NCBI GenBank assembly: GCA_030049455.1
Contig: JASIKV010000380.1
Location: forward strand, 1-5,505
From: Terriglobia bacterium
Lineage (GTDB): Bacteria > Acidobacteriota > Terriglobia > UBA7540
Reading direction: 5' to 3'
DNA: 5,505 bases
Of the stretch, positions 1-5,505 are shown one piece after another; the first letter of the stretch is position 1; every line of letters begins with the position of its first letter. The notes under the pieces were generated by a model. It was not told where the DNA came from. It searched no databases and worked only from the letters and a program-made list of their open reading frames with translations. Made by a program: the position numbers and the translations under genes.

Positions 1-1781
1 TTCACCACAGCCACGGGCTCCGATGTTTCGTTGTCGGCAGCGGTGAATGCCCTTCCGCGCACCACGGCCACACCGAGATCCTGGAGATAATTGGAACTGA
101 CGCGATCCCAGGACGAGCCCTCTTCGCCCTGTTTGGGCTCGGGATGGCCATTGACGTAAACCCCCTCGCCCCAGTTATTGGTCAGGGGATTGTAGAGCGC
201 CAAGCCGCTGCGTTGCACGCCGGGAAGGCGATTCAGGCGGTCTTCCAATTCCCCGTAAAGGGCGCTCAACTTGGACGGGGAATAACCGGCTTGGGGATAA
301 TGCAGGTCCACTTCCACCCTGCCCTGGATGGGGTAGCCAAAATCCTGATTCTCGAGTTTATTCAGGCTGCGCGCTAGCATGGCGGCTCCCGCAACCAGCA
401 CAACGGACACCGTGGCCTGAACAACCAGCAGGGCTTTGCGCGTGAATGAAGAATGATCGCCCGTGCTGCGTCCGGCGCCGCGCAAAGCGTCAGCGGGGTC
501 GGTGCGCGTGGCGAACCAGGCGGGGACCGCTCCGAAGATCGCTCCGGAGGCCAGCGCCAAAACGCACGCGAACGCCAGTACTTCCACGGAGGGCAACGGG
601 CTTATAGGCAGAAAATGGGCGTTGTGAAAAGCCAGGCTGAGCAACAACCGGGCGGCTCCGACCGCGAGCAACAATCCGGCCACACCGCCGGCCAGCGCCA
701 GCAACGTACTCTCGGAAAGCGCCTGCACGATAATCTGCCTGGGCGTTGCACCCAGGGCGAGTCGCACGGCCGTCTGGCCGCGGCGCGCCACCGCCCGGGC
801 CAGCATTAGATTCGCAACATTGGCGCAGGCAATCAGCAGCACCAGGCCGCAGACGGTCAGCAAGATCTCAAGACTCCGCCCGTACTCTTCCTTCATCACC
901 GCTACGCCGCCGCCGGCGGGAATGACGTTTACCACCTGTTTGGGCAGATTTCGGACGATCTCCGGCATCCAGTTGGCGGGATAGCCGGCGTCATATTGAA
1001 TCCATTGCCGCAGCACGCCGGTCAGGCGCGGCCCCATGCCGGCAATCGTTGCTCCCGGGCGCAATCGGCCCATCACGCGCAGCCACGCGGCGACGGACTG
1101 GCGCAGAAGGTTGGTCTCACCGGAGACCAACGGCTCCTGCTGAATGGGGAGCCAAATATCGGGCGGATCGCTGCCCAGGGTCTCGCCGAAAAATCCGGGA
1201 GGCGTAACGCCGATTACCGCGAAAGCGTGCCCTTCCACATCAATCGTGGAACCCACAACCGATGGGTCGCTGCCGTAGGTGTTCTGCCACAGGCGATGGC
1301 TGATGACCGCCACGGGCGGCGCGGAGGCCTTATCGTCGTCGGGCGTAAGCACTCTGCCGCCGAAGGCCCGCACGCCCAGCATGGCGAAGTAATTGCCCGT
1401 AACGAATTCGGAGCGCAAAGGCCGCGCGGCCAATTCATGCTCGCGCCGCACGCCGAGGCGCCACCAACCGGCCTGGAAGGCCGCGACTTCCTCAAATTCC
1501 GGCGCGTTAGCCTTCAGCCGTTCGTAAAGGGGAAATGAAAAAAAGCCCCACCGGTCCTGCGTCCCGCCCTCCACGCAGCAGTCGTCCCCTTCGCCGATGC
1601 GGTAGAGGCTTGCCGGATCACTAACGGGAAGCGAGCGGATCATGACGGCATGAATGAGCGTGAAGATGGCTGTGGTGCCACCGATTCCCAAGGCCATTGT
1701 GAGTATCGCCGTCGCGGTGAAAACTGGCGCCTTCCGAAACTGCCGTATTGAGTAGCGAAGATTGCTGAGCGGCTCCTGCAT
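1..1781 (-). CDS. ADOP-type MacB/FtsX-like ABC transporter permease (3' end outside window)
   Basis: Seen: a continuous minus-strand frame from ATG (1781-1779) to the window edge, 593 codons without a stop, ending in a PVAVVN stretch. A hydrophobic segment lies at about residues 20-48 (ALGIGG and TAIF motifs), followed by a large extracytoplasmic MacB-like domain (GNYFAMLGV; VIGVTPPGF). Membrane segments follow near 302-325 (CANVANLMLARA), 345-375, 388-410 and 448-468. A second MacB-like periplasmic domain starts after about 473 (QDFGYP, SSNYLQDLGV). Known: ADOP proteins duplicate the MacB periplasmic-FtsX unit, are usually about 800-880 residues, and have no fused or adjacent ATPase, so roughly 200 or more residues should lie outside the window. 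Substrate is unknown; an inner-membrane mechanotransmission or efflux role like MacB is inference. It starts directly at the permease core, without the cytoplasmic prefix of the right-hand copy. The start is supported by a strong ribosome binding site. Family assignment is secure; function is not. Confidence 0.93.
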   Translation of the reverse strand, partial: MQEPLSNLRYSIRQFRKAPVFTATAILTMALGIGGTTAIFTLIHAVMIRSLPVSDPASLYRIGEGDDCCVEGGTQDRWGFFSFPLYERLKANAPEFEEVAAFQAGWWRLGVRREHELAARPLRSEFVTGNYFAMLGVRAFGGRVLTPDDDKASAPPVAVISHRLWQNTYGSDPSVVGSTIDVEGHAFAVIGVTPPGFFGETLGSDPPDIWLPIQQEPLVSGETNLLRQSVAAWLRVMGRLRPGATIAGMGPRLTGVLRQWIQYDAGYPANWMPEIVRNLPKQVVNVIPAGGGVAVMKEEYGRSLEILLTVCGLVLLIACANVANLMLARAVARRGQTAVRLALGATPRQIIVQALSESTLLALAGGVAGLLLAVGAARLLLSLAFHNAHFLPISPLPSVEVLAFACVLALASGAIFGAVPAWFATRTDPADALRGAGRSTGDHSSFTRKALLVVQATVSVVLVAGAAMLARSLNKLENQDFGYPIQGRVEVDLHYPQAGYSPSKLSALYGELEDRLNRLPGVQRSGLALYNPLTNNWGEGVYVNGHPEPKQGEEGSSWDRVSSNYLQDLGVAVVRGRAFTAADNETSEPVAVV

Positions 1782-1787
1782 CACGGG

Positions 1788-1794
1788 CCTCCTG
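1788..1794 (-). promoter_or_regulatory. Strong Shine-Dalgarno site of the leftward permease
   Basis: On the minus strand CAGGAGG lies six bases before the ATG at 1781-1779. It is a near-complete match to the 16S rRNA anti-SD sequence and fixes the start of the permease. Confidence 0.85.
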
Positions 1795-1949
1795 AAAATG
1801 AGTACGCAGCACGCTGGCTGCCGGTTCGGGCTATATCAAATCCGTTGAACTACTTGTCGCCATCGGGGACGGCCGCACGCCTCATAAACTTAGTTGACGC
1901 TTAAATTTGCCTTTGGTTAGCACTGACCCGTAGCGCGGCAATTCTGCGG

Positions 1950-1979
1950 ATGCCAAGAACCGCGCACTGGGAGTATCAT
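1950..1979 (+). promoter_or_regulatory. Candidate sigma-70-type promoter for the NYN-LOTUS gene
   Basis: ATGCCA (1950-1955, four of six matches to TTGACA) and TATCAT (1974-1979, five of six matches to TATAAT) are separated by 18 bases. Transcription would start near 1986 and give a leader of about 53 bases. This is consensus matching by eye only. TTGACG at 1894-1899 is a better -35 but has no acceptable -10 at the right distance. Confidence 0.35.
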
Positions 1980-2038
1980 GGTAGGCAGGCAGTTTCCCGA
2001 GGGATGACCCAACGAAATAAATCCAAAAGGCTCCCCGG

Positions 2039-3502
2039 GTGAAAGAAGGATTTGTGGCTGAAGATCGATTGAAAATTGCAGTATTTGTGGACTTTGACAA
2101 CATTCAAATCGGCGTCAAGGAGACGCTGGGGAAGGATTTCGACGTCTCGATTGTGCTCGAGGCGCTGAAGGAACGCGGGGAAGTGGTGAGCAAAACCGCC
2201 TATGGCGACTGGCCGCGCGCCAATGACTATAGCCGCCAGATGACGCAGCATGCCATCCACATGGTGCAGCGCAGCGTGACTCCGCGCGGCGACAAGAACG
2301 GCGCGGACATCAACCTGGCGCTCGATGCTCTGGAAATGGCTTTCACGCACAATCACATCAACACCTACGTGATCGTGGGCGGCGACAGCGACTTTATCGC
2401 TCTCGTCGAAAAACTAAAGCAGTATGACAAGCGCGTCTTTGTGGTGGGCGGGCGTCAGTTTACCAGCGGCATCTTGCAGCGGAACTGCCACGAGTTTATT
2501 TCGTACGAAAATCTCTTGAAGACGGGCAGCGACGGAGGTCGCGCCCGCGCCCAACGCTCGGCCTCGCGCGGTGGTGAAAGCCGCGCGCTTTCCACCGCCA
2601 TGCCCAATATTCAGCGCGCCCTTCAGGTTCTGGCGGAGCGCGGCGTGGCCCCGCAGCTTGGCTTGCTCAAAAGCACGCTGTTGCAGCTCGATGCCACTTT
2701 CAGCGAGCGCGATTTCGGCGCAGGATCGTTCCTGGAATTTATCCAGAAACTCCGCAAGGCTGGATTGGTGGAGATGCGCCGCACCGACCGGGGCTATCTC
2801 GTTGAAATCCTCGAGGGCGAGACAGGCCGTGAGATACCAACCGAACCCGCTGTGGAGGCTTCCGCTGGCGAGACCAAGACGGTGGCTGCCGAAGCTGCGC
2901 CTCTTGAAGCTTCTGCCGCCGAGGGAATTCCCCCGGCTCCGGCTGCGGCGACTGCAAGCCCCGAAGATTCGCTTGCCTCATTGCGGCAGGTCCTACCCGG
3001 TTATTTCGGCAAGGCACCGAATCGCCCGCTCTACCTTCGCCAGATCCGCCAGATTCTGCGCGCCGCCGGAAGTATCGTGGACGACCGCTCGGGATTTCGT
3101 GGGCTGCTCGATCTGCTTCATCAGGCTCAGCGCGAAGGCTGGGTGCGGCTGCATCGCGACCGCAAAGGAGTCTGGCGAATTTTCCCCGGAACGCCCGCCC
3201 CAGCCGCTGCTCCTGCCGTTCTGGCGGAAGTTCCTGTCGAAGTCCCCGCGGAGATGGAGGCGGAACTGCCTCTGCCTGTGGAGACGGACGTAACCTGGGA
3301 CGCGGCTGCGCTGCCCGATGACGTGGCCGAAATTGAGGAGCCCGCCGCTCCCGTCGTCCTTGAAGAAATTGTGGCCGAAGAGCCAGCTTCCGGACCCAAA
3401 ACCCGGAAGCCCCGCGCCTCAAAGACCGGAACCAAAACCACCAGGCGCAAGACTTCCGCCCGGCGAAAAGCCAAGGAGCCGGAAGAAATCCCCGAGGTAT
3501 GA
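2039..3502 (+). CDS. NYN (PIN-like) domain protein with OST-HTH/LOTUS domain and basic C-terminal tail
   Basis: Seen: 487 residues. Residues 12-160 form a NYN/LabA-type PIN-like domain: VFVDFDN (15-21, acidic D18 and D20), DKNGADINLALD (85-96, D90), and a VGGDSDF motif (113-119, D116 and D118), which together supply the usual acidic metal-binding cluster. Residues about 188-258 form an OST-HTH/LOTUS domain (FSERDFG followed by SFLEFIQKL). Residues about 312-384 look like a second winged helix (GFRGLLDLL, then a WVRLHRD wing). A Pro/Ala/Val-rich acidic linker (385-452) and a Lys/Arg-rich tail (about 454-479) follow. Known: NYN domains are predicted or shown RNases, and LOTUS domains bind RNA or partner proteins. 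Inferred: a cytoplasmic RNA-processing or RNA-decay protein; target unknown. The GTG at 2039 follows AAAAGG by eight bases; GTG at 2054 is an alternative that would give a conserved-looking MAEDRLKIAVF start. It appears monocistronic. Confidence 0.93.
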   Translation: MKEGFVAEDRLKIAVFVDFDNIQIGVKETLGKDFDVSIVLEALKERGEVVSKTAYGDWPRANDYSRQMTQHAIHMVQRSVTPRGDKNGADINLALDALEMAFTHNHINTYVIVGGDSDFIALVEKLKQYDKRVFVVGGRQFTSGILQRNCHEFISYENLLKTGSDGGRARAQRSASRGGESRALSTAMPNIQRALQVLAERGVAPQLGLLKSTLLQLDATFSERDFGAGSFLEFIQKLRKAGLVEMRRTDRGYLVEILEGETGREIPTEPAVEASAGETKTVAAEAAPLEASAAEGIPPAPAAATASPEDSLASLRQVLPGYFGKAPNRPLYLRQIRQILRAAGSIVDDRSGFRGLLDLLHQAQREGWVRLHRDRKGVWRIFPGTPAPAAAPAVLAEVPVEVPAEMEAELPLPVETDVTWDAAALPDDVAEIEEPAAPVVLEEIVAEEPASGPKTRKPRASKTGTKTTRRKTSARRKAKEPEEIPEV

Positions 3503-3532
3503 AGCAAATTTCCCTGCGCAGCGCCTTGCAGT

Positions 3533-3557
3533 GCGGTAGCAGCGGGTACCGCCTTTT
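3533..3557 (+). terminator. Possible weak intrinsic terminator after the NYN-LOTUS gene
   Basis: GCGGTA (3533-3538) and TACCGC (3547-3552) can pair as a six-base stem with an eight-base loop, followed by CTTTT (3553-3557). It lies 31 bases after the TGA stop. The stem is short and the T-run has only four bases, so activity is uncertain. Confidence 0.35.
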
Positions 3558-3578
3558 AGGGAGCTTCAAGTCTTAGGC

Positions 3579-3593
3579 GCGAGTTCACCTCGC
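3579..3593. other. Small hairpin of unknown role
   Basis: GCGAG (3579-3583) and CTCGC (3589-3593) are complementary around a five-base loop. No T-run follows, so it is not a typical terminator. It sits between the NYN-LOTUS gene and the PadR control region and could be transcript-end structure or chance. Confidence 0.25.
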
Positions 3594-3633
3594 CAAAGGG
3601 CGGGGTAGGGCAGCCTCCAAATTAAATATCCAC

Positions 3634-3686
3634 TATACCTTGCACTTCTACAGGTAGTAGTTTAATCTGTAGAAGGGCGAGGTATA
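3634..3686 (+). promoter_or_regulatory. Long inverted repeat, probable PadR operator and promoter region
   Basis: The left arm (3634-3653, beginning TATACC and ending CTTCTACAG) and right arm (3667-3686, beginning CTGTAGAAG and ending GGTATA) are complementary at 18 of 20 positions, with a 13-base spacer (3654-3666). The repeat ends three bases before the PadR ATG, and its right arm contains the likely ribosome binding site GAGG (3679-3682, seven bases from ATG). A possible promoter lies inside: TTGCAC (3641-3646) and TAATCT (3663-3668) with 16 bases between. PadR proteins commonly repress their own promoters by binding such dyads as dimers, so this is the likely site of autoregulation; binding itself is inference. 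If transcription begins upstream, the same repeat could form an RNA hairpin that hides the ribosome binding site. Confidence 0.7.
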
Positions 3687-3689
3687 CAA

Positions 3690-4034
3690 ATGACTCCCTC
3701 CAAGTCGGATCTCCCGCAGGGCACACTGGACTTGCTCATTTTGAAAGTCGTGGCGCTCGGCCCGGTGCACGGTTATGCCATCGCCCAGCGCCTTCAACAG
3801 GTGTCGCGCGATGTCGTGCAGGTCCCCCAAGGCTCTCTGTATCCCGCCCTGCATCGCCTTGAGAATCGCGGCCTGCTGGCGGCCGATTGGAAAGAAACTG
3901 GAACCGGCCGTGAAGCCAAGTTTTATCGACTGACTCGCAAGGGCAGGGCTCAACTTGAGTCGGAAGCGGCAAGCTGGGAACGGCTCGCCCAAGCGGTCGG
4001 ATTGATCCTCAAGATGTCGGAAGGAGGCGCGTAA
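3690..4034 (+). CDS. PadR-family transcriptional regulator (acidobacterial, ADOP-associated type)
   Basis: Seen: 114 residues, the usual length of short (subfamily-2 type) PadR proteins. The winged helix covers about residues 8-90: LPQGTLDLLIL (8-18), HGYAIAQRL (27-35), the recognition region QGSLYPALHRLENRGLL (47-63), and a wing with GREAKFYRLTRKGR (73-86). A short C-terminal helix (about 91-110) would serve for dimer contacts. Known: PadR proteins are dimeric DNA-binding repressors, often responding to small toxic molecules, and an acidobacterial subgroup occurs next to ADOP permease genes. Context: the stop overlaps the permease start (TAATG), so the two are one operon. The long inverted repeat at 3634-3686, just upstream, is its likely operator. 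The ATG has GAGG seven bases upstream. The inducer cannot be read from the sequence. Confidence 0.95.
   Translation: MTPSKSDLPQGTLDLLILKVVALGPVHGYAIAQRLQQVSRDVVQVPQGSLYPALHRLENRGLLAADWKETGTGREAKFYRLTRKGRAQLESEAASWERLAQAVGLILKMSEGGA
4021..4027 (+). promoter_or_regulatory. Shine-Dalgarno site of the right-hand permease, inside the PadR gene
   Basis: AAGGAGG lies six bases before the ATG at 4034 and is read as part of the last PadR codons. Together with the TAATG stop/start overlap it indicates coupled translation of the two genes and supports the permease start. Confidence 0.85.
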
Positions 4035-5505
4035 TGAACTGGTGGCATCGACTCCGGCATCGCGGGCAGATGGAAGAAGATCTCGACAAGGAGTTGCGAT
4101 TTCACGTTGACCAGCACGCCGGCGAACTGATGGAGCGTGGTCTGAGCGCTGAGGAAGCCCGCCGCCAGGCGCGGCTGGCGTTTGGCGGCGCCGACCAGGT
4201 GAAGGAGGAATGCCGCGACGCTCGCGGTACTCGATGGTTGGAGGATCTCGTACACGATTTCACCTACGCCGTGCGTGGGCTTCGCAGCAAGCCGGGATTT
4301 TCCGCTGCCGCTGTCCTGACGCTGGCTCTGGGCATTGGCGCCAGCACCGCGATTTTTAGCGCGGTGAATCCCATCCTTTTTGAGCCGCTGCCCTATCCCC
4401 ACGCTGACCGAATCTTGATGATCTGGGATGTCTTCCAGGGCGAGCGGTCGGCTGTGACGTTTCATACCTTTCGCGAGCTTGCCAGGCGGAACCATTCATT
4501 TGAATCGCTCGCCTCCATGGATGTTTGGCAACCGACCATGACCGGGGCGGCTCAGCCCGAGCGATGGGACGGGCAGAACGTAAGCGCGAACTTCTTTCGT
4601 GTGCTGGGCGTCAAACCTGCGCTGGGCCGCGACTTTCAGGAGTCCGACGAGCGGTTTCAAGGGCCCAAGCTGGTGATTTTGAGTGACGGTCTTTGGCATC
4701 ACCTGGGGACGGGCACCCCTATCATCGGCCGTCAGCTCACGCTCGATGGCGACCTCTACACGGTAATTGGCGTGATGCCCCAGGGCTTTGAGGACGTCCT
4801 CGCGTCCTCGGCGGAAATCTGGTCGCCCATGCAACTCGACCCCGGGCACATGACGGACCTCGAGACCTTTGAGTGGGGTCATCATCAGCGCATGGTGGGA
4901 AGATTGCGGCCAGGCGCAAGCATTGAGGAGGTCCGGAGAGACCTCAACCTGATCGCGCGCATGCCCGTGCCGGAATTTCCCCGCGCGCCCTGGGCGGCGC
5001 TGAAGCATGGATTGATTGTCGATTCGCTTCAGGGCGATGTCACGCGCGGAGTCAAGCCCGCGCTGCTCGCCGTGCTGGGAGCGGTTCTTCTGCTGCTGGT
5101 GATCGCCTGCGTGAACGTCACCAACCTCCTTCTAGCGCGGGGTGCTGAAAGACAGGGCGAAATTTCGCTGCGAGTGGCCTTGGGGGCGGCTCGATCGCGT
5201 CTAATCCGGCAACTGCTTACAGAAAGTCTGCTGCTGGCGGCGATCGGCGGAGCTTTGGGGGTGCTGGTGGCGGCGGACGGCGTGCGAGCGCTAGTGGCGC
5301 TCAGCCCGCCGGGGTTGCCGCGCGTGGATGCCATTACCGTGAACAACTCTGCGCTTATTTTCGCTCTGGCCACTTCATCTGTGATCGGTATCGCCGTCGG
5401 TTTGATTCCGGCGCTGCACGTTTCCCGCCATGACTTACAAGGAGGGATCCAGCAAACCTCGCGGCGAGCCGCGGGTGGTCATCAACTGACCCGTCGCGCG
5501 CTGGT
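4034..5505 (+). CDS. ADOP-type MacB/FtsX-like ABC transporter permease with cytoplasmic prefix (3' end outside window)
   Basis: Seen: 490 complete codons, open to the window edge. Residues 1-82 are a charged, helical cytoplasmic prefix (MEEDLDKELRFHVDQH; GLSAEEARRQARLAFGG) typical of PadR-linked ADOP proteins. The first membrane segment is at about 88-112 (LALGIGASTAIFSAVN), followed by an extracytoplasmic MacB-like domain to about 340 (SANFFRVLGV; VIGVMPQGF). FtsX-type membrane segments follow at about 343-370 (CVNVTNLLLARGAE), 390-415 and 438-462. The second half of the duplicated family architecture should lie beyond the window, as these proteins usually have about 800-880 residues. Known: ADOP permeases lack an adjacent ATPase; their substrate is not established. 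Context: it overlaps the PadR gene by one base and is probably repressed by it. Compared with the leftward permease, the core is similar in design but diverged, and only this copy has the prefix. Confidence 0.94.
   Translation, partial: MNWWHRLRHRGQMEEDLDKELRFHVDQHAGELMERGLSAEEARRQARLAFGGADQVKEECRDARGTRWLEDLVHDFTYAVRGLRSKPGFSAAAVLTLALGIGASTAIFSAVNPILFEPLPYPHADRILMIWDVFQGERSAVTFHTFRELARRNHSFESLASMDVWQPTMTGAAQPERWDGQNVSANFFRVLGVKPALGRDFQESDERFQGPKLVILSDGLWHHLGTGTPIIGRQLTLDGDLYTVIGVMPQGFEDVLASSAEIWSPMQLDPGHMTDLETFEWGHHQRMVGRLRPGASIEEVRRDLNLIARMPVPEFPRAPWAALKHGLIVDSLQGDVTRGVKPALLAVLGAVLLLLVIACVNVTNLLLARGAERQGEISLRVALGAARSRLIRQLLTESLLLAAIGGALGVLVAADGVRALVALSPPGLPRVDAITVNNSALIFALATSSVIGIAVGLIPALHVSRHDLQGGIQQTSRRAAGGHQLTRRAL

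Larger units (their letters stand above)
1782..2038. other. Divergent intergenic region between permease and NYN-LOTUS gene
   Basis: These 257 bases separate two divergently transcribed genes. I see no conserved protein in any frame; the predicted peptides here are out of frame with both genes and resemble nothing. The middle (about 1880-1920) is more AT-rich than the flanking genes, as expected for a control region. A candidate rightward promoter is listed separately. No convincing leftward promoter was found: the minus strand has only weak -10-like strings such as GATATA near 1833-1838. No PadR gene and no copy of the operator-like repeat seen at 3634-3686 is present. Confidence 0.6.

Noticed and set aside
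453..809. 118-codon plus-strand open frame
   Set aside because: Antisense to the membrane segments of the leftward permease; the peptide is rich in Gly, Gln and Arg and has no recognisable motif.
996..1538. 180-codon plus-strand open frame
   Set aside because: It lies antisense to the leftward permease, whose frame shows clear family motifs through the whole stretch. The predicted peptide is low in hydrophobic pattern and rich in Arg, Gly and His, as expected of a shadow frame in GC-rich DNA.
1538..1544. Run of seven A (T7 on the permease strand) as a possible slippage or frameshift site
   Set aside because: The permease frame continues correctly on both sides as GFFSF, so there is no sign of programmed or accidental frameshift.
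1894..1922. TTGACG with a 17-base spacer as the NYN gene promoter
   Set aside because: The hexamer at the -10 place is TTAGCA, which matches the consensus at only one position.
2571..3293. 240-codon plus-strand frame inside the NYN-LOTUS gene
   Set aside because: Same strand, other frame; Arg/Ser/Cys-rich product without motifs. No frameshift is needed because the main frame is intact from 2039 to 3502.
2739..3569. 276-codon minus-strand open frame under the NYN-LOTUS gene
   Set aside because: The product is extremely Arg/Pro-rich with no domain pattern, while the plus-strand frame encodes a recognisable LOTUS domain and winged helix. GC-rich third positions explain the open frame.
4496..5008. 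170-codon minus-strand open frame
   Set aside because: Antisense to the periplasmic domain of the right-hand permease; no family features and no ribosome site.
1..5505. Mobile element, CRISPR array, tRNA or rRNA
   Set aside because: No transposase-like protein, no paired terminal repeats flanking a gene, no regularly spaced repeats and no tRNA or rRNA signature were seen on either strand.

Overview
The window looks like chromosomal DNA from a GC-rich member of the Acidobacteriota. The main reason is two large MacB/FtsX-type permeases of the kind known as acidobacterial duplicated orphan permeases (ADOP). One of them is led by a small PadR-family regulator, the pairing typical of that phylum. 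The phylum call is an inference from gene family and gene order, not from a marker gene.

Layout: (1) 1-1781, minus strand: an ADOP-type permease whose 3' end lies outside the window; 593 codons are present. It has no PadR gene before it and lacks the N-terminal cytoplasmic prefix found in the other copy. (2) 1782-2038: a divergent intergenic region with a candidate promoter for the rightward gene and a strong ribosome binding site for the leftward permease. (3) 2039-3502, plus strand: a 487-residue protein with a NYN/PIN-like nuclease domain, an OST-HTH/LOTUS domain, a second probable winged-helix domain, an acidic Pro/Ala/Val-rich linker and a Lys/Arg-rich tail; it is probably an RNA-binding, RNA-processing protein. 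(4) 3503-3689: a weak terminator-like hairpin, a second small hairpin, and a long near-perfect inverted repeat (20-base arms, 18 of 20 complementary, 13-base spacer) just before the next gene. (5) 3690-4034, plus strand: a PadR-family regulator. (6) 4034-5505, plus strand: a second ADOP-type permease that runs off the right edge, with its start overlapping the PadR stop (TAATG).

The PadR gene and the right-hand permease almost certainly form one operon. The inverted repeat covers the PadR ribosome binding site and is the obvious candidate for an autoregulatory PadR operator controlling both genes. Neither permease has an ATPase gene in the window, which fits the 'orphan' label. The NYN-LOTUS gene sits between two permease units but shows no operon link to either. 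All four genes belong to recognisable families. I see no phage, IS, CRISPR, tRNA or rRNA signature and no clear unknown multi-gene system. The most distinctive items are the operator-like repeat and the multidomain NYN-LOTUS protein.
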